Assembly (NCBI GenBank): GCA_012517815.1
Contig: JAAYUF010000113.1
Span: 1 to 64,000 of the forward strand
Direction: 5' to 3'
DNA length: 64,000 bases
Source: Clostridiales bacterium
Lineage (GTDB): Bacteria; Bacillota; Clostridia; Christensenellales; Aristaeellaceae
The notes under the pieces: generated by a model
Database searches by the model: none
Told to the model about the DNA's origin: nothing
What the model saw: only the letters and a program-made list of their open reading frames with translations
Shown here: one piece after another, positions 50,103 to 59,872 of the stretch
How positions within the stretch are numbered: the first letter of the stretch is position 1
Layout of the letters: each line of letters begins with the position of its first letter
Translations under genes and position numbers: made by a program

Positions 50103-51605
50103 TTGAGCATGTTACGGTTGGAACTGAAGAACCTGCACAAGCGTTTTCTGGGCGTTTATGCGGTGAACGACGTTTCGCTGCAAGTCCTGCCCGGCGAGGT
50201 GCACGCGCTGGTCGGCGAGAACGGCGCGGGCAAGTCTACGCTGGTCAAGATGATCATCGGGGAATATACCCCGGACCAGGGCACGATATTCCACAACGGC
50301 GCGGAAATGAAGCCCCGCACGATTTCCGAATCGATCGGCAACGGGATCGCCATGATCCATCAGGAACTGGCGCCCCTGCCCAACATGACCATCGCGGAGA
50401 ATATCTTTCTGGGGCAGGAGATCATGAACGGGGTGTTCCTCAACCGCAAGGCCATGTACGACGCGACCATCGACATCCTCAGGGAGTACGGGCTGTCGTT
50501 TAACCCGGATAAACGGGTCAGCGAGCTGAGCGTCGCGCAGACGCAGATGCTGGAGATCATCAAGGCCACCCGCCGCAACGCCGACGTGGTCATCATGGAC
50601 GAGCCCACGTCCTCCCTGTCCAACGAGGAAGCCAGGAAGCTTTTCAGCATCATCGACCAGCTGCGCAAAAAGAACGTCTCCATCATCTACATTTCGCACC
50701 GGCTGGAAGAAATCATGGCCCTGGCCGACAACATCACCGTGCTTCGGGACGGGCGGCTCATCGACACGGTGGACGCCAAGAGCATCACCCAGTCGCGGCT
50801 GGTGGAAATGATGGTCGGCCGCAAGCTGGATCAGGTCTACCCCAAGGAGAAGGTCGATATCGGCGAAAGCGTGTTTTCCGTCGATGGGCTTTCTTCCCAC
50901 CGGCTGTTCAAGGATATCCGCTTCGAGGTCCGCAGGGGCGAGATCCTCGGTTTTTACGGGCTGGTCGGCGCGGGCCGCAGCGAAGTCATGCGCGCCATTT
51001 TCGGCATCGACCGCTACGACGGCGGCCGGATGACGCTGGACGGGAAGGAAATCCGCATCGCCTCCTCCAAGGACGCCATCGACCACAGGATCGCTTTGGT
51101 CAGCGAGGACCGCCGGCTTTTCGGGCTGGTGCTGTGCCGCTCGATCCGGGAAAACATCTCGCTGCCCAACCTCTACCGCTATTTCAGGTCCCTGTTCATC
51201 AAACGGAGCCTGGAAACGCAAAAGGTAACGGAATACGAAAAAGCGCTGGATATCCGCTGCCCCTCCGTGGACGCCAACGCGGGCAGCCTGTCGGGCGGCA
51301 ATCAGCAAAAGGTCGTGCTGGCCAAATGGCTGATGATGAAGCCCGAGGTCATGATCATGGACGAGCCGACCCGCGGCATCGACGTGGGCGCGAAATATGA
51401 AATCTACAAAGCCATCGTCAGCCTGGCCCGGCAGGGGATGGCCGTGATCATGGTATCCTCCGAGCTGCCCGAGATTCTGGGCATGAGCGATCGGATCATC
51501 GTCATGTCCAAAGGCCGCATCACCGGCGAGTTTACGCGCGAGCAGGTCGATTCGGGCCGGATCACCCAGAAGGATATCCTGAACAGTTCTCTGGAAGCGA
51601 TGTAA
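50103..51605 (+). CDS. Ribose-type sugar ABC transporter ATP-binding protein (two ATPase domains)
   Basis: LVGENGAGKSTLVKMIIGEY, VIMDEPTSSLSNEEA, LSGGNQQKVVLAKWLMMKPEVMIMDEPTRGIDVGAKYEIY; TTG start best spaced from aaaggagg. Confidence 0.95.
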   Translation: MSMLRLELKNLHKRFLGVYAVNDVSLQVLPGEVHALVGENGAGKSTLVKMIIGEYTPDQGTIFHNGAEMKPRTISESIGNGIAMIHQELAPLPNMTIAENIFLGQEIMNGVFLNRKAMYDATIDILREYGLSFNPDKRVSELSVAQTQMLEIIKATRRNADVVIMDEPTSSLSNEEARKLFSIIDQLRKKNVSIIYISHRLEEIMALADNITVLRDGRLIDTVDAKSITQSRLVEMMVGRKLDQVYPKEKVDIGESVFSVDGLSSHRLFKDIRFEVRRGEILGFYGLVGAGRSEVMRAIFGIDRYDGGRMTLDGKEIRIASSKDAIDHRIALVSEDRRLFGLVLCRSIRENISLPNLYRYFRSLFIKRSLETQKVTEYEKALDIRCPSVDANAGSLSGGNQQKVVLAKWLMMKPEVMIMDEPTRGIDVGAKYEIYKAIVSLARQGMAVIMVSSELPEILGMSDRIIVMSKGRITGEFTREQVDSGRITQKDILNSSLEAM

Positions 51606-51619
51606 CGGGAGGAATACCC

Positions 51620-52618
51620 ATGAAAACGAGAAGGCTGACCATCGACGCGAACTTCTATAAAAAGTACGGCATTTTGCTGGTGCTGGTCGTGATGTGGGCG
51701 ATCATGTTCTGCGTATCCCCCACGTTCCGCTCCCTCAACAACGTGATCAACATCTTCCGGCAGGTGTCCATCAAGGGGATCATCGCGGTGGGCATGACGT
51801 TTGTCATCCTCATCTGCGGCATCGATTTGACCGTGGGCTCCCAGGTGGCGGTGGCGGGCGTCTTTACCGGCAGCATTCTGGTCGCCTTCCCGGGCAACGA
51901 CACCATGGTGGTGGTCGCCTGTCTGGCGGGCATTCTGGTGTGCGGACTTCTGGGGCTGGTCAACGGCCTGTTCATCGCCCACGCGAAGGTGCCGCCGTTC
52001 ATTGCGACCATCGCGGCCATGACCATCGCGCGCGGCATCGCCTACGTCTACTCCAACGGCCAGCCTTACACGCTGCCCCCCTCGATGTTCCGGGACATCG
52101 GCCAGGGCTATACGCCGATTATCATCTTTGTGGTGATCTGCGTGGTGTTCCACCTGATCCTCTCCAAAACGAAGTTCGGCCGCTACATCTACGCCGTAGG
52201 CGGCAACGATAAGGCCGCGGCCGCCTCGGGCGTCAAGGTCAAGCCGCTGATCGTCAAGGTGTACGTGATTTCGGGCATCCTGTCGGGCATCGCGGGCCTG
52301 ATCCTGACGGCGCGCACGAACTCCGGCCAGCCGGCCGTGGGCACGGGGTACGAAATCGACGTCATCGCCGCGGTCGTCATCGGCGGAACCAGCATGACCG
52401 GCGGCATCGGGACCATCTACGGCACCTTCATCGGCATGATCATCATCGGCACCCTGGAAAACGGCATGAACCTGATCGGCGTATCCTCATACTGGCAGCA
52501 GATCATCAAGGGCTCCATCATATTGATAACAGTTGTTTTGGATACCTACGCGAGGGAGCGTTTTCAGACAACTGTTAAAAATACCATCCTACAAGAAGAA
52601 AGGACTGTCACAAAATGA
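51620..52618 (+). CDS. Ribose-type sugar ABC transporter permease (RbsC-like)
   Basis: RQVSIKGIIAVGMTFVILICGIDLTVGSQVAVAG, YIYAVGGNDKAAAASGVKV, VIGGTSMTGGIGTIYGTFIG. Confidence 0.95.
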   Translation: MKTRRLTIDANFYKKYGILLVLVVMWAIMFCVSPTFRSLNNVINIFRQVSIKGIIAVGMTFVILICGIDLTVGSQVAVAGVFTGSILVAFPGNDTMVVVACLAGILVCGLLGLVNGLFIAHAKVPPFIATIAAMTIARGIAYVYSNGQPYTLPPSMFRDIGQGYTPIIIFVVICVVFHLILSKTKFGRYIYAVGGNDKAAAASGVKVKPLIVKVYVISGILSGIAGLILTARTNSGQPAVGTGYEIDVIAAVVIGGTSMTGGIGTIYGTFIGMIIIGTLENGMNLIGVSSYWQQIIKGSIILITVVLDTYARERFQTTVKNTILQEERTVTK

Positions 52619-53553
52619 AAAAGACTCTGGCTCTGGTACTGGCACTGGTCCTGGTGTTCACCCTGGGGATCGCGGCGTCCGTCGCCGAAAGCAACACGAC
52701 CGCCGCCTTCAAGATCGGCGTGTCGATGAAGACCATGTCGGACGCGTATTCCAACAAGCTCGGCACCGACATTGAAACCTACGCCGCCGCCACCTACCCC
52801 GGCTGCCAGCTGGTTCTGCTGGACGCCAAAGCGGATATCGCCACGCAGATCTCACAGGTGGAAGACCTGATCGCGCAGAAGTGCGACGTGATCATCCTCA
52901 ACGCCCAGGATGCCGACGGCTCCGGCGAGTGCGTCGTCAAGTGCAAGGAAGCCGGCATCCCCTGCGTGGAAGTGAACGCCAGCACCAAGAACACCGATTA
53001 CGTGAGCTACATCGGCTCCAACGACGTGGAAGCCGGCGAGATCATGGGCAACTTCATCATGGGCAAGCTGGGCGAAGCCGGCGGCCAGATCGCCATTCTG
53101 GAAGGCAACATGGGCCAGAGCGCGCAGATCGACCGCTATCAGGGCCTGACCAACACCATCCTGGCGCAGGCCAACATCGAGTGCGTGTACACCATCACCT
53201 GCGACTGGCAGCGTGACACGGCGCTGAGCACCACCGAGGACATCCTGGCCCGCTTCCCCGACCTCAAGGCGCTGTGCTGCGAGAATGACGACATGGCCAT
53301 GGGCGCGCTGCAGGCTTGCGAAGCCAACAACCGCAGCGACGTGATCATCTGCGGCATCGACGCGATCGACGACGCGCTGCAGGCTGTCAAGGACGGCCGT
53401 CTGGACGCCACCATCCTGCAGGATCACGCCGGGCAGGCCCAGCAGGTGATCGACGTCGCGGTGAAAGTCGCCGCCGGCGAGCAGGTGGAATCCCTCTACT
53501 ACATCCCCTTTGTGCTGATCACCAGCGACAACATCGGCGACTATCTGAAGTAA
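52615..53553 (+). CDS. Sugar ABC transporter substrate-binding protein (periplasmic_binding_4)
   Basis: MKKTLALVLALVLVFTLGIAASVAES; QISQVEDLIAQKCDVIILNAQDADG. Confidence 0.94.
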   Translation: MKKTLALVLALVLVFTLGIAASVAESNTTAAFKIGVSMKTMSDAYSNKLGTDIETYAAATYPGCQLVLLDAKADIATQISQVEDLIAQKCDVIILNAQDADGSGECVVKCKEAGIPCVEVNASTKNTDYVSYIGSNDVEAGEIMGNFIMGKLGEAGGQIAILEGNMGQSAQIDRYQGLTNTILAQANIECVYTITCDWQRDTALSTTEDILARFPDLKALCCENDDMAMGALQACEANNRSDVIICGIDAIDDALQAVKDGRLDATILQDHAGQAQQVIDVAVKVAAGEQVESLYYIPFVLITSDNIGDYLK

Positions 53554-53618
53554 GCGGACGCACCCCAGATAGCCCCCAAGGACGAACGGGTAGCTTCTAT
53601 AGGTAAAACCCTAGCGGC

Positions 53619-53653
53619 GTAGAGGCTCCCTGCGGTTTGCAGAGAGCCTCTAC
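53619..53653 (+). terminator. Hairpin between SBP and RpiB-like gene (terminator/attenuator)
   Basis: gtagaggctccctgcggtttgcagagagcctctacgttt. Confidence 0.6.
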
Positions 53654-53861
53654 GTTTGGGCCCGGCGGCTGCGTGCCAACCCGGGTGTTCCTGTCTGGTC
53701 AGCGTGCACGAGCACAACGCCATCCGGCCCATCGCCCGCGCGACGCGGCCGGCCGGCGGGACGGGTCCCGGGCTGCCCCCTCGCAGGCCGCAACGGTCTT
53801 CCGGCGCCGGCCGGCGGTCCGGGTTTCCCCTTCTTGGGAACGGTAAATCGATTGGGAAGCG

Positions 53862-54413
53862 GTGACACGGATGAATCCAGTGAAAATCGCGTTCGGTTGC
53901 GACATCGTGGGGTTCGAGCTAAAGGAAATCATCAGGCAATACCTCGTGCAGGAGAAAAACGCGCAGGTCGTCATCGATCCGGTGCAAACCCCGGAGCAGG
54001 CTTCCATGCTGTTTACGGACCAGCTGGAGCTGATCTGCACCGGCATCCAGAGGGACGAATGCCGGCTGGCCATCCTGATTTGCGGCACGGGCCTGGGGTT
54101 TTGCACGGTCGCCAATACCTACTGGGGCATCCGCGCGGCCCACGCCTCCGATTGCTACACGGCGGAGCGCGCCCGCAAGAGCCTCAACGCGCAGGTGCTG
54201 TGCATCGGGGCGCGGGTGCTGGCCCCGGAATACGCCAAGAAGGTCGTTTCCGCCTGGTTTGACGAGCCCTTTTCCTTTGATAGAAAGTCCTCCGTGTACA
54301 ACTTAAAGCTCATGGAGGACGCGCAATATAAACGCATGCCCAAGCCCGCCCACGTCGCGTGGAGCATGGGCTTTGACCCCGCGGACGCGGACCCGCAGCC
54401 GGGGCAAAAATAA
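53862..54413 (+). CDS. Divergent RpiB/LacAB family sugar-phosphate isomerase
   Basis: KIAFGCDIVGFELKEIIRQYL, LAILICGTGLGFCTVANTYWGIRAAHASDCYTAERARKSLNAQVLCIGARVL. Confidence 0.88.
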   Translation: MTRMNPVKIAFGCDIVGFELKEIIRQYLVQEKNAQVVIDPVQTPEQASMLFTDQLELICTGIQRDECRLAILICGTGLGFCTVANTYWGIRAAHASDCYTAERARKSLNAQVLCIGARVLAPEYAKKVVSAWFDEPFSFDRKSSVYNLKLMEDAQYKRMPKPAHVAWSMGFDPADADPQPGQK

Positions 54414-54438
54414 CCGGAAGAAACGCGAGGTGCACGCT

Positions 54439-55077
54439 ATGCCCAAACTTCAGCTTGCCCTGGACGCCATCGGGCTGGAGGACGCCCTGACGCTCCTTGG
54501 GCGCATCCGGGATCACGTGGACATCATCGAGATCGGCACGCCTTTCCTGATGGAATACGGCCTGGAGGCGATCCGCCGCGTTAAGGCCGCGCTGCCGCGG
54601 CACGAGGTGCTCTGCGACGGCAAGATTATGGACGCGGGCGATTACGAGGCCCGGCAGATGTTTGCGGCGGGCGCCGACTACGTGACGGTGCTGGCCGTTA
54701 CCGACGAACAGACGGTTGCCGCCTGCGTGAAGGCGGCCCGGGAGCACGGCGGCAAGGTGATGGCGGATATGATCTGCGCAAACGGCCTTGCCGGCACGGC
54801 CCGGCGCATGGAAGCGCTGGGGGCGGACGTCGTGGCGGTGCACACGGGCGTGGATCAGCAGGCCGTAGGCCGCACGCCGCTTCAGGATCTGGCGGAGCTC
54901 AAGCAATGCGTCCGGCAGGCGCAGGTGGCCGTCGCCGGTGGCATCCGCGCGGATACGGTCGAAGCGTACCTCCGACTGGCGCCCGATATCGTCATCGTCG
55001 GCGGCGGGATCCTGAGCCAGCCGGACCGCGTATCGGCGGCGGAAACGCTCTACCGGGCCATCCACGGCAACGCCTGA
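54439..55077 (+). CDS. 3-hexulose-6-phosphate synthase-like (HxlA/UlaD, OMPDC superfamily)
   Basis: MPKLQLALDAIGLEDALTLLGRI..DIIEIGTPFLMEYG, DGKIMDAGDYEARQMFAAGADYVTVL, AVAGGIRADTVEAYLRLAPDIVIVGGGI. Confidence 0.88.
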   Translation: MPKLQLALDAIGLEDALTLLGRIRDHVDIIEIGTPFLMEYGLEAIRRVKAALPRHEVLCDGKIMDAGDYEARQMFAAGADYVTVLAVTDEQTVAACVKAAREHGGKVMADMICANGLAGTARRMEALGADVVAVHTGVDQQAVGRTPLQDLAELKQCVRQAQVAVAGGIRADTVEAYLRLAPDIVIVGGGILSQPDRVSAAETLYRAIHGNA

Positions 55078-55164
55078 CCCTCGGCCTCCCGAAAACGCCG
55101 GCCCGAAGGGCACGTAAGAATCACGGCGGTGGCTCGCCGCCAAAAACGCCTGTCGTTCTCACCT

Positions 55165-55420
55165 TTGCTACGCGGCAGGGCAACGTCGGTAAAACGCGCG
55201 CCTCCGCGCCGGAAACCGGCCAGGGTCATCGGCGCATACCCTTTGGCGCAAACGTCGGCAGGAGCTGCCCTCCGCGTTGGAAACCAGCAAAGGTTTCCCA
55301 ACGGATACACGGCGGAGCGAGCGGCGGCAGGGAACGTGCCTCCGGATTGGTAAAATAACCAAGGTCGCTAACGGACAGGCTTCGGCGCAAACGCCGGCAG
55401 GGGCGTCCCTTAACGTTGGG
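55165..55420. repeat. Degenerate ~70-bp tandem repeats (3-4 units)
   Basis: Recurrent (g)gcgcaaacg(t/c)cggcagg...gcctcc/gccctcc...ttggaaaccag..aacgga at ~68-82-bp spacing. Confidence 0.55.
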
Positions 55421-55661
55421 AACACGGCGCGCACGCGCGCCGGAGGCGCGACTTCTTCGCGAAAGCGAGGCGCGGCCGCATGGCGGAGGCGAAGCGCGGC
55501 CTGCGTCGGGAAGGGGGCTTGCTTCCCCCCCCGACGCCACGCGGCGCGTACCGGCGGCGGCACGCGGGTTCCGCGCAGGCTCCGGGGCGCCGCGGCCCCG
55601 GCGACCCTCTGCCGCGACGCCCCGGGATTCTTCATCGGACTGAGATATAGAAGGTGACGGT

Positions 55662-57146
55662 ATGGGTTACTATCTGGGGATCGATCTGGGCACGTCCAGC
55701 ACCAAGTCCCTGCTGATGCTGGCGGACGGCCTGATTCTGGGCTCGGCACAGGAAGGGTATGATTTTTCTCAGCCGGCGTTGGGCTATGCCGAACAGGACC
55801 CGGAAGTGCTCTGGCTGGCCGTGCGGCGGACGGTGCAACAGCTCACCGCGGATTATCCCAAGGAAATGGCGCAGCTCAAGGGCATCGGCTATTCCGGGCA
55901 GATGCACGGCCTGGTGATGCTGGACGCGGACAACCGCCCGCTTTCAAACATCATCATCTGGCCCGACATCCGTTCCACCCAGGAGATTGCGGAAATATAC
56001 CAAACCGTCCCGTGGGACGAATACAACCGTATTATCCTCAACCCGCTGTGCACCGGGTACCAGGTCAGTTCCCTGGCGTGGGTGCGCAAGCACCGGCCCG
56101 AGCTGTACGCGCGCACGGCCAAAATCGTGTTCCCCAAGGACTACATTCGCTACCTGATGACCGGCAACATCGGCGTGGAAAGCTCCGACGCCTCCGGCGG
56201 GGCGCTCTTTGACACCTCCCGGCGCCAGTGGTCCTGGGAGCTGATCGACAGGCTCGGCTTCCGGCGGGACATTTTCCCCGAGTGCCACGAGTCCTACGAG
56301 TTGGCGGGCCTCATCACCGAGGAGTGCGCGGCGCTCACGGGGCTGCGCGCGGGCGTCAGGGTGGCCTTTGGCGGCGGGGATACGATCATGCAGCAGGTGG
56401 GCAACGGCATGGTGTCGGATAACGGCGTCTGGGTTTCCAACATCGGCACCTCCAACCAGCTTTCCTGCGCGGTCAGCCGCCCGGTGTACGATACGCAGTA
56501 CCGCAGCAACACCTTCTGCCACGTCCACGAGAAACTGTGGATGATGATGGGCGCCAACGTGACCGGCGGCCTCGCGCAGAAGTGGCTTAAGGAAAAGGTG
56601 CTGCACATGCAGGACTACCGGGATTGGGACCGGGAGGCCTCCCAGGTGCCGCCGGGGAGCGACGGCCTGCTGTTCCTGCCCTACCTCAGCGGCGCGCGCT
56701 GCCCCCACAACGACGCCAACGCCAAGGGCATCTATTTCGGCCTCCAGCTGGGCCACACGCGCGCGCACCTGATCCGCAGCAACATGGAAGGCATCATCTT
56801 TTCGCTGATGGACTGCTACCGGGTGTTCCAGAGCTGCGGCATGGAGCCCGACCGGCTGCTGGCTTCGGGCGGCGGGGCGCGCAGCGAGCTGATGCTGCAC
56901 ATTCAGGCGGATATGTACAACCGGGAAATCTACACCAACCTGGGCAAGGAGCAGTCCTGCATCGGCGCCGCCGTAGCCGCCGCCGTGTGCGCGGGCGAGT
57001 ACCGCGATTATGAGGAGGCCTGCGCGCAGATCGTGCGCTACAGCGATACGGTGATCAAGCCCGACAAAGAAAACCACAAGGTGTATCTGGAACGGTTCGA
57101 AGTCTATCGACAGCTGTACGACCACACGAAGGATCTGCTGTCGTAA
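55662..57146 (+). CDS. xylB: FGGY carbohydrate kinase, xylulokinase-like
   Basis: YYLGIDLGTSSTKSLLM, GIGYSGQMHGLVMLD, FGGGDTIMQQVGNGMV, LASGGGARSELMLHIQADMYN. Confidence 0.9.
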   Translation: MGYYLGIDLGTSSTKSLLMLADGLILGSAQEGYDFSQPALGYAEQDPEVLWLAVRRTVQQLTADYPKEMAQLKGIGYSGQMHGLVMLDADNRPLSNIIIWPDIRSTQEIAEIYQTVPWDEYNRIILNPLCTGYQVSSLAWVRKHRPELYARTAKIVFPKDYIRYLMTGNIGVESSDASGGALFDTSRRQWSWELIDRLGFRRDIFPECHESYELAGLITEECAALTGLRAGVRVAFGGGDTIMQQVGNGMVSDNGVWVSNIGTSNQLSCAVSRPVYDTQYRSNTFCHVHEKLWMMMGANVTGGLAQKWLKEKVLHMQDYRDWDREASQVPPGSDGLLFLPYLSGARCPHNDANAKGIYFGLQLGHTRAHLIRSNMEGIIFSLMDCYRVFQSCGMEPDRLLASGGGARSELMLHIQADMYNREIYTNLGKEQSCIGAAVAAAVCAGEYRDYEEACAQIVRYSDTVIKPDKENHKVYLERFEVYRQLYDHTKDLLS

Positions 57147-57184
57147 ACGCGTTTAGAAAGCAATCGAAAGCGAGGAATCACCGG

Positions 57185-57862
57185 ATGAAACGTTCGCAGG
57201 TCAACCAGATCATCAGGGATTTCGAAGCGTTGCTGGACAAGCACCGCTTTGAACTGCCGCCTTTCCTGAAATTCACCCCCGAAGAATGGAAAACCAAAGG
57301 CCACGAATACGATGAGATCCGCGACAACGCCCTGGGCTGGGACATCACCGACTTCGGCATGGGCGAGTACGACAAGATGGGCCTTGCGCTGATTACCCTG
57401 CGCAACGGCAACGTGAACAACCCCAAATACACCAAAACCTACGCCGAAAAAATCTGCTACGTCAAGGAAGGCCAAAGCTGCCCCCGGCACTTCCACTGGA
57501 AAAAGATGGAGGACATCATCAACCGCGGCGGCGGGACCATCGACTTCCGGCTGTGGGTGGCCAACGAGGACGGCACCGTTTCCGACAGCGATGTGACGAT
57601 CTTTATGGACGGCCGCCGCTATACCGTGCCCGCCGGCCAGGAGATCTCGCTGCGCCCCGGCGAATCGCTCAGCCTGTACCCCTACTATTACCATGAGTAC
57701 ATCATCCGCGAGGGCTCGGCGCTGGTGGGCGAGGTATCCATGTGCAACGACGATCACGAGGACAACTATTTCTTCCTGCCCATCGGGCGCTTCCCCGCCA
57801 TCGAGGAGGACGAGCCCCCCTACCGGCTGCTGTGCAGCGAGTACCCGCCCGCGGCGGATTGA
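57185..57862 (+). CDS. D-lyxose ketol-isomerase family protein
   Basis: INQ..LGWDITDFGMGEYDKMGLALITLRNGN, YVKEGQSCPRHFHWKKMEDIINRGGGTI, SLYPYYYHEYI. Confidence 0.9.
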   Translation: MKRSQVNQIIRDFEALLDKHRFELPPFLKFTPEEWKTKGHEYDEIRDNALGWDITDFGMGEYDKMGLALITLRNGNVNNPKYTKTYAEKICYVKEGQSCPRHFHWKKMEDIINRGGGTIDFRLWVANEDGTVSDSDVTIFMDGRRYTVPAGQEISLRPGESLSLYPYYYHEYIIREGSALVGEVSMCNDDHEDNYFFLPIGRFPAIEEDEPPYRLLCSEYPPAAD

Positions 57863-57970
57863 CGCAGCCGCGCCCGCCGGGCCGCCGGGAGCGCCCTCTG
57901 CGGGGCGCTTCCCCGCCCGGGCCGCGCCGCGCGCCACGTCCCAACACAATCGACTGGGGAGGTTTTTACC

Positions 57971-58846
57971 ATGAAGTACGGTTTGCTGTTTCATTACTGG
58001 ATGGATCGGGCGGACGCCAAGTGCGACTATCTCGAGGTTGCACGGAAAATCAAAAAGGCCGGTTTTGACGTGATCGAGATCGACGGCGGAGATCTGTACC
58101 GCATGGGCGGCGTGGAAATCGACCGGCTCAGGAGCGCCGTGGAAGACCTGGGGCTTGAGGTATCGGTCAACTGCGGCCCGTCCAAGGAGACGGATTTCGC
58201 CTCCACCGACCCCGCGGTGCGCCAAAACGGCGTGCGCTATTTCTCCGACATTCTCCGGCAGATGAAGCGGCTGGGCAGCAAAACGCTGATCGGCGGCTTG
58301 TGCACCGCCTGGCCGGTGGATTGGAACCTGGAGTACGACAAGGCGGTTTCCTGGCGCAACAGCGTCAACTCCCTCAGGGAGCTGTGCAAGGTGGCCGAGG
58401 AATTGGGCATCACCATCCATCTGGAGGTGCTCAACCGCTTTGAATCCTACATCGTCAACGACACGGCGGAGGGCCTGCGCTACCTGGACGAGGTCGGAAG
58501 CCCCAACCTCAAGCTGCTGCTGGATACGTTTCACATGAACATCGAGGAGGACAGCCTGCCCGGCGCCATCCGTCTGGCGGGCCGCAAGGTGGGCCACCTG
58601 CACCTTGGCGAGGGCAACCGCAAGCTCCCCGGCCTTGGCTCGCTGCCGTGGGCCGAAATGGGACAGGCCCTGCGGGACGTTCACTTCGACGGCTTCGCGG
58701 TGATCGAGCCCTTCATGCTGCAAAACGGGCCGTTTGGCAAGCCCGTGCACCTGTGGCGGGACTTCGTGCCGGGCGTGACCCCGGAACAGTACGACCAGAT
58801 GCTGCTGGATTCGCTCGCGTTCCTGAAAAAGAACCTCGGCGCCTGA
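57971..58846 (+). CDS. Sugar phosphate isomerase/epimerase, AP_endonuc_2 TIM barrel (D-psicose 3-epimerase-like)
   Basis: MKYGLLFHYWMDRADAKCDYLEVARKIKKAGFDVIEI, HLEVLNRFESYIVNDTAEGLRYLDEVGSPNLKLLLDTFHMNIEE, VIEPF. Confidence 0.9.
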   Translation: MKYGLLFHYWMDRADAKCDYLEVARKIKKAGFDVIEIDGGDLYRMGGVEIDRLRSAVEDLGLEVSVNCGPSKETDFASTDPAVRQNGVRYFSDILRQMKRLGSKTLIGGLCTAWPVDWNLEYDKAVSWRNSVNSLRELCKVAEELGITIHLEVLNRFESYIVNDTAEGLRYLDEVGSPNLKLLLDTFHMNIEEDSLPGAIRLAGRKVGHLHLGEGNRKLPGLGSLPWAEMGQALRDVHFDGFAVIEPFMLQNGPFGKPVHLWRDFVPGVTPEQYDQMLLDSLAFLKKNLGA

Positions 58847-59029
58847 GGCGCGGCGGAGAACCCCGGCGTTCTCCCTGGCGCGCCCCGCCATCCGGCGAGG
58901 GGCCGCGCGCGGCGGTTGGCTTTGGCGTTTTCCCCCCTGCACCATGCTTACCGCCGGAGCGGCCCGGCAGCCGGCGGGGCGCGCCGCGGCGGGCGGCCCG
59001 CGACCCAAACGAAACCCCCGGAGGTCCAT

Positions 59030-59872
59030 ATGCTGCAAAACACCCTTGAAATGCTGAAAAGCGCCCAACGGGGCGGGTATGCCGCAGGCGCCTTTAACGT
59101 GGAAAACCTGGAGATGGCCCAGGGCGTGATCGCCGCCGCGAAGGCGTTGGACGCCCCGGTCATCCTGCAAACGACGCCTTCCACCCTGAAATACGCCGGC
59201 GTGCACGTGTTCGCAAGCCTCCTGACGGCCCTTGTCCGCGAGGCGGGCGTTACCGCCGCGGTTCACCTGGACCACGGCAACCGCGTGGAGCTGTGCCGGC
59301 AGGCCGCCGAGGAAGGCTATACCTCCGTCATGTTTGACGGTTCCGACCTGCCCTACGAGGAAAACGTGCGCCTGAGCGCGCAGGTGGCCGCCTTCAACCG
59401 CGCCCGCAACATCACAACCGAGGCGGAACTGGGCGCGATCGGCGGCAAGGAGGACTCCCTGAAAGCCGAAATCGCCTACACCGATCCGGAACAGGCCGAG
59501 GATTTCGCGCGCCGCACCAGCGTGGATTCCTTCGCCATCGCCATCGGCACCGCGCACGGCTTTTACAGGGGCGAGCCGAAGCTCCGCTTCGACCTGCTGG
59601 AAGCCATCCGGGGACGCGTATCCACGCCGCTGGTGCTGCACGGCGCATCGGGGCTGAGCGACCGGGATGTTTCCACCGCGGTTTCGCTGGGTATCTGCAA
59701 GGTGAATTTCGCCACGGAGTTGCGCTGCGCCTACACCGACGCCGTGCGGGCGTTCCTGAACGCCGACGCCGGGGCGTACGACCCCAAGAAGTACGGCGCG
59801 GCCGGCCGAAGCGCCGTGCAGGCGCTGGTGATGCGCAAGATGGCCGTCTGCGGGTGCGCAGGCAGGGCCTAA
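59030..59872 (+). CDS. Class II fructose-/tagatose-bisphosphate aldolase family
   Basis: GYAAGAFNVENLEMAQGVIAAAKALDAPVILQTTPSTLKYAG, VHLDHGNRVELCRQAAEEGYTSVMFDGSDLPYEEN, LVLHGASGLSDRDV. Confidence 0.92.
   Translation: MLQNTLEMLKSAQRGGYAAGAFNVENLEMAQGVIAAAKALDAPVILQTTPSTLKYAGVHVFASLLTALVREAGVTAAVHLDHGNRVELCRQAAEEGYTSVMFDGSDLPYEENVRLSAQVAAFNRARNITTEAELGAIGGKEDSLKAEIAYTDPEQAEDFARRTSVDSFAIAIGTAHGFYRGEPKLRFDLLEAIRGRVSTPLVLHGASGLSDRDVSTAVSLGICKVNFATELRCAYTDAVRAFLNADAGAYDPKKYGAAGRSAVQALVMRKMAVCGCAGRA

Noticed and set aside
55165-55420. Integron attC-like sites (aacgttggg / cccaacgg motifs)
   Set aside because: No integrase, no cassette ORFs, and no consistent R''/L''/L'/R' arrangement; better explained as degenerate tandem repeats.
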